From the NCBI RefSeq assembly GCF_028389875.1, contig NC_084702.1:67367582-67431581 (forward strand): a stretch of 64,000 nt of DNA, written 5' to 3'. Shown here in pieces: positions 1 through 10,800 of this stretch. The stretch is from Rhea pennata. Lineage: Eukaryota; Chordata; Aves; Rheiformes; Rheidae. Both the position numbers and the translations under genes were made by a program. The number at the start of each line of letters is the position of its first letter. Within the stretch, counting starts at the first letter, position 1. The notes below the pieces were generated by a model, which worked only from the letters and a program-made list of their open reading frames with translations, was not told the origin of the DNA and did no database searches.

Positions 1-356
1 AATACATAATGAATATAACCCTACCTGGGTATGGTTAGGCTAATAGCTTTCATCTGTGTTACCTGTTGGCTAGGCTAGATCCTAACAGACTAATCTGGTT
101 GTTTTCAGCAGAGAAAGCAAACTAATAGTACTGTTTGCATTAGATAGGAAATTCTAGTTACTTGCTATCTAAATCATAGTAACCTTGTGTTTAATATATT
201 AGACTTATTCATAGGCTCTTGTATACTGTTAGATGGTGTAGAGTTATGGCTGTTTTTGTAATGGAACAAAACATATTTTAAGTGTTTTAATAGTGCCACT
301 CAGGGCACTACCAGCACAGCAAGAGCAAAGCAGAATGTGATACATCCATATCTAAC

Positions 357-1232
357 AAATGGGAGGAGTGGCTGATACACCTGAGGGCTGTGCTGCCATT
401 CGGAGAGACCTGGGCAGGCTGGAGAGCTGGGCAGAGAGGAACCTCATGAGGTTCAACAAGGGCAAGAGCCGAGTCCTGCACCTAGGGAGAAATAACCACA
501 GGCACCAGTACAAGCTGGGGGCTGACCTTCTGGAGAACAGCTCTGCAGAGAAGGGCCTGGGAGTGCTGGTGGGTGACAAGTGGACCATGAGCCAGCAATG
601 TGCCCTTGTGGCCAGGAAGGCCAATGGTCTCCTGGGGCGCATTAGGAAGACTGTTGCCAGCAGGTGATCCTGCAAGGGAGGTGATCCTGCCCCTCTCCTC
701 AGCCCTGGGGAGGTCACACCTTGAGGACTGTGTCCAGTTCTGGGCTCCCCAGTACTGGGGAGCCAGGGAGCTACTGGAGGGAGTCCAGCATAGGGCTATA
801 AAGATGATCAGAGGGCTGGAGCACCTGCCCTATGAGGAACGGCTGCGAGCGCTGGGCCTCTTCAGCCTGGGCAAGAGAAGGCTGAGGGGGGATCTTATCA
901 ATGTGTACAAGTACCTGAAGGGAGGGTGTCCAGGGGACAGGGACAAACTCTTTTTGATTGTCCTGTGTGACGGGACAAGAGGCAATGGGCAGAAACTGAA
1001 GCACAGGAAGTTCTGCCTGACCGTGAGGGGGAATTTCTTCCCTGTGAGAGTGACGGAGCCCTGGCACAGGTTGCCCAGAGAGGCTGTGGAGTCTCCTTCT
1101 CTGGAGATCTTCAAGGCCTGCCTGGATGCAACCCTGTCTACCATGCTTTTGGTGACCCTGCTGAGCAGGGAGGTTGGACTAGATGATCTCTGGAGGTCCC
1201 TTCCAACCTTACTGAATCTATGATTCTATGAA
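357..1232 (+). mobile_element. CR1 LINE, 5'-truncated (copy A)
   Basis: The C-terminal part of the CR1 reverse transcriptase is readable: VADTPEGCAAIRRDLGRLES, NLMRFNKGKSRVLHLGRNN, then after a frameshift near 660 [20 protein letters not shown] and [16 protein letters not shown]. The 3' end has the CR1 hallmark GAGGTTGGACTAGATGATCT, CTTCCAACCTTACTGAATC and an ATTCTATG-type terminal repeat. A small templated insertion near 663-685 duplicates gtgatcctg and breaks the frame. The element is dead, and no target-site duplication is visible, as usual for CR1. Confidence 0.93.
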
Positions 1233-4200
1233 ATCTCTGTGCATAGCTGTGACTATAGGTCCGTCATACAGGGGCTCACATGAATGCACTATTTTTCTTT
1301 AACAAGTAGAATCCTGCTAGGCAGGATTGTCCATTATTGGTAAATATATCTGGCTTCTAGCTTTGACTCTTGCTATGCATTTTTGTGTATTGCTGTCAGC
1401 CTGCATAGTCTTATCTCCTGTGTGCAAAATTGAAGTCTTGAAATATGCTCACTTGAGTGGAGAGCTTGTTTATCAACCTCCTGAAGACAATTCTTCTGTT
1501 GAATTTAATGGCTAGAGATGTTTCCTGGGATGCATTCTGCAAGTCCTGATACAAGCTTCTAGTTAGAAGAACATGACTAACCCTTCAAAGGAAGGGGAAA
1601 AGAAAAATGGGCTGGGGGAAGTGTGTTCAACAGTGTTGTTGCTATGCTTCCGGTTACTACTTATTCCCAACAGGATATATTGGATTTGGCAGTAAAAGCT
1701 ACTCTTATCCTCTCCTGGCCTCTCAGATTCTAATTTGAGGTTAATATTTACATGCAATAACTCTTTAAGCTGAATCATGTACTTGCAGTATCAAGGGACA
1801 AAGAAGGAGCACAAGCTGTGAAAAGGACAAAGTATTGGACTGCTGAGCAGATGTTTAGTTTATCATCTCTCTTGGCTCTGACTTCTCAGTGTTTCTAACC
1901 TCTTCTCACACAAGCTTTCATCAATATTAAGGCAGTTATTTTTGTCTGCTGTGACAGATGAGGAAAAAGCATTTCTGTTGGGAGAAGATTGTCTAGCTTT
2001 TAAATCTCATAACAGATTACAGCCATAATGAAGATTCTCAATCCCTTTTGCAACTACACAGAACTAAAATCTGACTATTGGGGTAGGCAACACTCTGGTG
2101 CATTTGCCTCAAATGAGGGAGATCAAATGCTATTCAGCTCAACTATGTGGAATGTGCTTCAGTCCTTTGTAAGAAACTGGTATTTCAAGGATGTCTTGTC
2201 ACTGGCAATAGCCTTCCTTGTAGGGAGTTTACAGAATTCTTAAGCATCAAAAGCAGAGTCTGCCTGAAGTGTTAAGACCAACTTTCCAAGGGTAAATGTG
2301 TGGAAACTTCCACGCTAATACTTGAATGAACTGTTGCCTGACTGAAAAGAATAGATTATTTCAAGCCCTCTACATAAAGGCCTTCAACTATGAAGTTGTT
2401 ACTTTCTTAAGGACTGACGAGTGCTCGCTCTTCACAAAATTATGCCTATAGGAAAGAAGGAAGGTGGCCAACAATGGTCTGTTAACAATACCTTTCTGGA
2501 GTAAAATGAAATATAAATGGGTGAGCAAAATATGGTGCATATCTACTGATAGACTATTCTCCCAGGATAGTAACATCAAGGGGAAACCTGCAGTTTAAGA
2601 CTTCAGAGATAATGCGTTTAGCCTAGTGATTAAAATGGACCATACAACTGTGGAGTGAGTAGTGGACTAATAAAGGTAGACTTATCTGTATGGAGAAGAT
2701 TCAAAAGATATTACGTAGCAGTTTAAAGACATAATTGCTGTGGGAAAGATCTTGCTTTTGGCTATCCCAGTATTAACTGAAGGCAGAACTGTCTTTGAGC
2801 TAAAGCACTTGCATACAGTGCTGGCTGGCTTTCTTTACAGATACACCCAAATTCTGAGTTTAACAGAAAAGTTCTGGTCTCATTTCCTTACTTGGACTGT
2901 GGGAATAAGGTAGCACTAAGAGACTGAGTACTGCAAAAGGAAGCCTCCAAACAAGAATGAGAACTGTAAACATAAATTTGGCTTATGTGGTCTACATGTT
3001 ATTTATATGCATCTATGCAAGTAACCAAAATGAAGTTGTGTGTGGCAAAAACCTTGTGCTCTAACATGCTGTAACTTAGACCTAAGGCATAAATCTAGTT
3101 TTAGTTGTAGCTGAGGCTCCAGTAGTCCAAAGCAGACTAGATTACTGCTCACTCAAGCTACAGGGATTTTTTTAAGTGAAAATTTAAAGCAAAGCCTGAG
3201 GGGATCATATGCTAGTCTTGACTACTTCTTACATCTTAACTAAACGGTCACTTAAAATATTAACATGGATTAAAGCAGCTTTTGCCTATCCCAGCATTCT
3301 TATACCTTTGGGGCAAGGGGCTTACCTGCTAGACTGATTCTTAAAGCTATTGAGCCCCTCAAAGGTATAAGACCTGTTAGGCCACAACAGTCATTTATCA
3401 GGAGAGATGAGCTTTGCTAGATCTAAGATTTAAAAAATAGGAAGGAGTGTGTCCTGTAAACAAACTGGCTAGAAGATTTTCAGGTTTTCTCAGATGGAAG
3501 TATTAATGTGAGAATAGTTGAATCCTTGCAAATACTCCCTGTCTAGCTGTGGAGAAGCTGACACTTCTGTGTATCCCTGCCACTGTCTTTCACCTCAGTT
3601 CTGTGCTGTGTGGTTCCAAGCAAATAAATAAATGGTCTGGATTCCGCAGATACAAGTGAATAGAGTTTAAAGATGGCAACCTGAAGTTCTGCTGCTTCAG
3701 TTGTCGAGGTGAGGTCCTGCTTGTGCATATTTGGCCCTTTCAAGGATATCTGTTTGTATTTAAAGTAAAACTGAGATGCACTCATCTCGTTGTATATAGT
3801 CACAGTAAGTAACTCCCTCATCTACATCATCGAAGCAGGATCACTTGCAGGCAGAGCTTAAGATGTCGTTGTTGCTGCTGCTTTCCAGAATGAAGCTGGA
3901 CAGAACACCTTGGAGAACATGTTTTAGCTCCATTTGTGTCCAGTCCATCTGCATCCATTTTCCTAAAGAAGTAACCTTTCAGATGGGAGTAGGTAAACAA
4001 CTACTAAATCAGCCATAATTCTGCTTTTTCTTCCTCTCTATTTCTAAATAAATGCAGTGAAGAGGAGTCATAGTAGTCCACTATGCCTTTTAACTTAGTG
4101 AGGTGTGTTTGGGATTTTCTTTTTTGGGGGGGAAGAGAGGGAAATTGAAAGACTTTTAAGATTATTTTGGATCACTTGTTCAAAACAGTTGAATTTCTTT

Positions 4201-4789
4201 CCTGGAATAGATTTCTGGCTTGCAGCCTAAGGTATTTCTCTGCTTTTACATATTTAGAGTTCTTACTTTCCATTATTTACAGAAGCATGAATAAGACTTA
4301 ATGGTTTCTTTACAGTATTCTGGTATCATCTTCATGAGTGTTTTAGAATGGATCCTAGCAAATGTTTCTTGCATTCTTCATCATACTGAGTCACTGCTGG
4401 CAATGCTGAAGGAGAATATAGCAAAATTCCTGAGGGGCCATAAATACTTTAAAGGGTTAAAAATAAAAGCTTGACAGATTTGAACACAATAATGCAAGTA
4501 CAGCCTGTAGATGTAGGTCAGTGATCTACTGATAAAGTATTACTGAGTGAGGGTTCATCACCTAGTGGCCATAACATCATGGTCTTTGTAGCATGAGAAG
4601 AATGATCATTGATTCACTCTTTCTATATGATCTACTGCTAAAACTTTCAGGCTTCAGTAGGCTTCATTACTCAGCAAAAATGGACTAACAGGTCTAACAA
4701 CTTTTTTTTTAAGGTTAAAATATTATGCCTGCCTACTGATTGCTATTTGGATTTAAACCACAGCAAGCATAGCTGACCACCATTTCACC
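1233..4789. other. Non-coding DNA upstream of DAB2 coding region
   Basis: AT-rich sequence without a supportable exon. It contains the 3299-3371 hairpin. It is either DAB2 intron 1 or 5' flank, since the untranslated first exon was not found. Bases 1-356 before CR1 copy A are likewise featureless. Confidence 0.6.
3299..3371 (+). ncRNA. Pre-miRNA-sized stem-loop upstream of DAB2
   Basis: Left arm CTTATACCTTTG (3299-3310) and AGGGGCT (3316-3322) pair with right arm AGCCCCT (3353-3359) and CAAAGGTATAAG (3360-3371). This gives 19 perfect base pairs interrupted only by a 5-nt bulge (GGGCA), with a 30-nt loop. The length of 73 nt is pre-miRNA-like, but a short inverted-repeat transposon footprint would look the same. 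No known miRNA is recognised. Confidence 0.3.
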
Positions 4790-4883
4790 ATGTCTACTGA
4801 AGCTGAAACTACTGCTATTAGCAGCCAGCCTGAGCAGCAGGCTCCACTAAAAGCACAACCCTCAAAGAAGGAAAAGAAGAAAG
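4790..4883 (+). CDS. DAB2: DAB2 coding exon 1 (N-terminus, start codon)
   Basis: The first 31 codons begin at ATG 4790 in the context caccATGt. They end with the basic PSKKEKKK run and donor GTAAGG at 4884, leaving phase 1. The exon's 5' edge is uncertain: acceptor-like AGs lie at 4712-4713 (after a T run) and at 4762-4763. The serine in PSKK aligns with the PKC site known in mammalian DAB2. Confidence 0.93.
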
Positions 4884-7800
4884 GTAAGGAACCTGTTTAA
4901 GGAGATCTTTACTAGAAGAATTATTCTTCCTGCACTTGCCTAAAACTGTCTCATTATATAGTGAAAATAACCCTGAGGTTTCAAGCTGACTGAAGGAATG
5001 AGTAAACAAGCTAGTAAAATCTAACTGGAAGACAGGCTTTAACCTTGAAAGCTTTTCCTAGGTTTTAGTTCTCAAGATTCTTGTGGTAGTAGTCCTGCTC
5101 AGTGAATGAGTCATTAACAAGCCATTGAGATGGAGAAAATGAAAGGTTTCTGATAAGGCTCCTCCTCTCCCAAGACCATCCAGGTAGTTATTGGTCTGAA
5201 CCTATGTTCAGAGACTCTTGCCCTTTCTCCCCAAGAGGGAGTGAGGTGGGCCATGCTGCACATAAATTTGAATGTATGTTCAGAGAAGCTAGAGAACTCA
5301 GTTGATGAGACTGAAGATCAGATGGTAGATTTCAGATAGCTTAGGTCATGTAAACATCTCAGTACAGAAAATGTAGGTATGCCGTCTGAATGCAGTGAGT
5401 ATACAGAGATGAAAATGAAGCAATTCTGAAAGGTAGAAAGAACATGGGAATTGCAAATAAAGCTAAAATCCTGAGTGATTGAGATGGAGATGCTGAACTT
5501 GTAGAGCTTACAACTTGATGGAAAATTTTAGCATAGGGATTAGCTAAATTGATACAGGCTAAGAAGAGATGTGACCAAACTAGAGCAACTAGATGATCAG
5601 TAGATGTGACCAACTAGAGACTGACATCTGAAAGATTTATTCAACATTCAGTACAGGCATAAGAAGTACTACTTTTGATTAGTGTTGTTACCTAGTGATC
5701 ATACCTACTTGACTGTTCTCTATAAAAACAAGTCTTCTGCCCATCATGTGACAAATGCTTGTCCTAAAGTCCCCAAATATTAAGCACTGGACTCCACTCT
5801 GAACAGAGGCTGAATTCTGTAAGAGCATTGTGACTTTAAAGGATTAAAAAAAATTACCTCAGTGCGTACGCACTGTTGGAAGCTCTAAGATTAGGGTAAG
5901 TTATGGTCGAGATACAGTTTTAAATACATACTAATAGCTGGTGGTTTGAGTTTTTTTTTTCTTTTTATAAAAACAAAAAACACTTCTCAAAGCCACAACA
6001 TAAACTTCTTTTTAAATTTTTCTCTATCTCCAGGGTCAGAAAAGACAGATGAATCTCTCTTGGCTAGATTCAAAGGTGATGGTGTAAGATACAAAGCTAA
6101 ACTAATTGGCATTGATGATGTCCCAGAAGCAAGAGGAGACAAAATGAGTCAGGATTCAATGATGAAACTAAAGGTAAAGGCTTGAGCTGGTAATGCAGGG
6201 AACACGTTCTGTTCAGCCTCCAGAAATCAGATCAAATGGTCACTTTGCCAAAACTGCAAATATGGTTTAACGGTAACAGCAGGAAATAACAGCACTACCC
6301 TAAAAAGAAGCTGTTTCCAAATCTGTAACCCCTTGCTCAAAGGACAGTGGCCTTAGAGAGGCATGATGAGCTTTATTTACTATCTTGGAAATGCTCCATA
6401 ATGACAGATCTCTTGTTATCCTTCATACTGGATGTCAAAGTGTGGACTTGATCACACTTGGATTTTTACATGGGGGAATGGAGAAATCTCTGCAATTTCA
6501 TAGAAGAACACAAAGCACAAGCTGATATACTGTGGCAATGGTGACACTTGGTGATAAATCGTAAATCACAGCAATGAAAATTATACTTTTGGAAAGCAAG
6601 ATTCTCGCAAAGCTTCAATCAGGTCAGGAAGCTGCACTGACCAGGTAAGGATGCTGCTACTGCAGCAGTTTTGTGAACTGAGATAGGGAACTTTTAAAGC
6701 TCTTAAACGTTAACAAAGGAAAATGAAAATCTGGTTCTTCTAACCCAGTCAGGCCTGTTGCAAGAGTAACGTTATTCTAATGGCAGTCATGCAGGGGTAC
6801 TGGAATAGCACTAATACACAGTATGAGTTCATGAGAAATGCTAAGGAAGCAAGCTAAAGCACAAAATCTAATAGAACTCTCATCAGTACTTCAATGTTGG
6901 TTCTCCTCAGGGAATGGCAGTGGCAGCCCGTTCCCAAGGTCAACACAAACAGAAGATCTGGGTGAACATCTCTCTGTCTGGTATCAAGATAATAGATGAG
7001 AAAACTGGGGTAAGAAATGACTCCATTATCTTAATGTGCCTTACAAAGTGAGAAACTTCAGAGTTAGACCAATCTGAACTAGACTGCCTAATGGCATCAT
7101 GGAGGCCAGCCCTCTATAAGACTCTGCAAGTGGAATAGGCTGTAATGTGACTGTCTTTCTGGCAGGAGACTCCAACATCATATTGTGGTTTGTCAAAAAC
7201 TGAAAATTTAGTCTTAAACTGGAAGCATTCGATAATCTTTTTTATCTCTACTATAGAGAAGGGCAGTTAGTGTTTTCTGCAGTTCAGGCGGATTTTTTTT
7301 TTTTTTTTCCTGATTGTAGGTCATAGAGCACGAGCATCCAGTGAACAAGATCTCCTTTATTGCTCGAGATGTAACAGACAATCGTGCCTTTGGCTATATT
7401 TGTGGAGGAGAAGGCCAACACCAGTTTTTTGCCATAAAAACAGCACAACAGGTATGAACCTAAGGCCCTTCTCATTTGCTGTAGCACAAACGCTTAACAT
7501 CTGATAAGTGTCTAGAATTTTAATGGTAGCCCTACAAGACATAGAGTATCAGCACAGATAGATCAGTCCTTTCTCTAGAGAAGGACAACAGGCATTGACT
7601 GTACAGCAGTGGCTTTCACCTTGTTCAGCTTAATCTTTGTAGTCCGGAATAAAAACACTTAGGTGGCCTTGCTTTTTCTGATTAATCTTGCTGAACTTGT
7701 CCATCTACCATAGAAGTCATTAGTGGAACTACTGTCATGGCTTCCTGTGGCCTGGTGTAGTCAATGAGAATGCTAATTCCCAAGTCAAACATCAACACAT

Positions 7801-10800
7801 TCATTCAACATTTATAGGAGGGAGCACTGGTGGTAACTCTGCTAACGTAGGTTTCATGATGCTTTTTCTCTGGCAACAATGAAAATCAATGCTAACTCCA
7901 CTGCAGTAGTGCTTTTAGGACCAATGGATGACATGTCTCATCCTCCTAGAGTTATTTCTTTGAGAGGGATACTGATCCTATTGTGATGGGCTTCCTCCAA
8001 TATAGGAATCTTGTATGCAGGATTTTAAAGCTTCTTTTTATAAAAGGGGAAGCTGAACATAAGCAATACTGTAAATATTTCTCCAGGTTCAATGTTAGGG
8101 GGATGACAAACTGGAACTTTTCTAGTGAGATTCACACCAAAAAGTGTGGATACCCTTTGCATTTTGGGGGAAATATGCCTCTAGTAAACTCTAATCCTAT
8201 GAAGCCTTACACTGCATGCTTTTAGTGTTTTTTTTTTTTTTTTTTTTTTTTGGGGGGGGGGGGGGAGGTGATGGGGGGAAGGCAGTTAATAATAATAACA
8301 GCTAGGCTTAACAGAAGGTACAGTAACTCTTCCTGAGGAGCTGGTAACTGTTCTAGGCCTGTTGTGCCTCACTATCTATGGACACTGCATGGTCTCTTCT
8401 GTGCAGACACTATATGGCCCTTTAGACTCTTGGCTTTCTTAGTATCTCAACCTTACTGTTGCACCACTTAGGCAAACTTGGCTAATAGGACTTCTACTGA
8501 AGCAAGTTGCAGAATAGTACATGGCCTAAAATCTTTTTTCTGTCTACCTAGGCTGAGCCTTTAGTTGTTGATCTTAAAGACCTCTTCCAGCTAATATATA
8601 ATATGAAGAAAAAGGAGGAGGAAGACAAGAAAAAGGCAAGTAAAACTTTGCAAACTAATATATCTTGTATAAAAGTAAAGCCTGTTGCAGCTCTGACTTG
8701 GCTTGTGGGCTCTTGTGAGACTTGACTTTGAAGTTTCTATATCTAGAGCTGGGATTGTTTGAGGCCAGTGATTAGTAGCTCTAATATCAACAGTTTGAAG
8801 ACCCTGTGTATATGGTAAGCTATCTAAAGCAAAAGGCTCACAATATTCTGCTTGACGTAGATGCTAAAATCCTCTTTTCCTCTCCAGAGTGAAGAAGTCA
8901 GTAAGACTGAGGTAAGTTGAACTTCAGCTTAGCTTCACTTGAAAATGTATGATGCTGTGATACAGCTAGTTTTGATTTCTCTATGCTGCTATTGTATAGA
9001 GGCAATATTAAATGCCCAACTCCACTGGAAATAGAAGTAAAAGGGATCTGTAGAATTAATAGAGCAGTGATCTCCCATATTTGCTTTCTGTATCACTTGT
9101 TCCTGTAAGCCTGAAAGTTCTTTGCTTAAGGCAAGTTTTGGTGTTCCTCTCATCACTGACACTGTCCTCCTATTCCAGAATGGTAATGAAGCACTACCTG
9201 CTGATCAAGCTGACAAACTGAAACTGGTAGGTGAAATTGTAGAGCTTTATGTTGATATCATTAAGGAGTTCTTAATTCACCATCCCCACATTAGGTGGGA
9301 AATGCACTATTTGTTGGCAGTAGACCTGCCTAATGCTTAATTCTTGCTCATGCAAGAGCAGATGCAAATCCTTTCAATATTTCTGGTTTCAAGGGAGTTG
9401 ATCAGATGGACTTGTTTGGGGATATGTCCACGCCTCCTGATGTGAGCAGTCCCACAGTAAGTAGAGTCTAGATAAACTGTCTTAAAGTTTCCCCAAAGAA
9501 AAGATGGTCCTAATGCTAAGATCTGTTTCATTTTGTTAGTCCTGACTTTTGATCTCATCAAGACATTTGCCTAGCTATAATCAGTGTATTTGTATCTCAG
9601 AGCTATAATAGTATCTACTGACTAGAGTAGCTAATATCACTCTTCACTTATCCATCAGTTTACTTGAGACTAATTGGCAGAGAGACAATTCTCTATTGAT
9701 AGTCAGGTGTCTTAAATGTGTACTAGCAGCACATGCCTCTACTGTGAGGCTTATTACAGAAAGCTCGGCTGAAGGCCCTTAAAGTTGAAGCTTGTTTTAA
9801 AGGCAATTAAATCCTTACATAAGTCCTTCAAAGTAGACTCCTGGCAAGCCTGATAGTGGCCCTAGATCAAGATGTGGCCTTATTCCATAAAAGCATGAAT
9901 TTATGACAGCTCAGTGTGACACCAAAAATCCTACTGGCTTACTCCGGCAGTAAAAGCTGTATCACAATCAGTAATGTTGCAATAGGTATCACTCCAAGTG
10001 ACTCAGTCTTGATGCTTGGTCTACTACATGCTTGGTGGAGAGACAGTTTAACTTTTCCATTCATGAATAGCTTTCTAGTCTTGCTCTAAAGGCAAGAATG
10101 TGCTAACTTATGAAGTAACTTTGTCTTATCATGAATTCAGGTTGATACAACAAAGGACTAGAACTCAAATGGGAGTGCTTGACTCCCATTTTGCTTAATT
10201 AGGCAAAAGCTTAATTAGTGCTTAATGACTCTCCAGTCTCTAGACTATAAAACAAGGATCTCTTATCAAACTAAATCTTAAAATTGCTGTGTTTTAACAT
10301 CAAGTTTCTGAAACTGAGTTGAGTTGATGGTGTTTTGCAGTGCCAGTCTGGTATGGCTTGTAAAATGAAGCTTTTTTGTGACTTCCATACTAATCCAGTA
10401 TTTGCTGTCAGAGTGAAGTATTAAGAGACCAATGTCTCTTCATTTACAGATACTTTTCTTTGAACTTTTGTACTATGAAGCAAGGCATATATAAAACTAA
10501 CTTTATTTTTCTTTCTGAACAAATAGGAAACTAAAGAGATTCTGTTAGTGGATCTAAACTCTGAAATTGAGACCAAACAGACTTTTACAAAAGAGGATCT
10601 CTTCTTGAATGGCATCACAACCTCTCTTCCACAAACAAAGCCACAGCCACCTTTCTTGCCTGAGACTTCTTTTTCTGCCAATCTCAGCTTCTTTCCCACA
10701 CCTAATCCAGACCCTTTCAGTGATGATCCTTTCACAAAGCCAGACCAATCTGCACAGCCTTCATTTGATTCTCTAGAATCTGCTGATCAGAAGAAGGAAG

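Noticed and set aside
3841..3990. Possible upstream coding exon (ATGTCGTTGTTGCTGCTGC...)
   Set aside because: The frame closes quickly, and there is no donor or resemblance to DAB2 or a signal peptide protein that I recognise.
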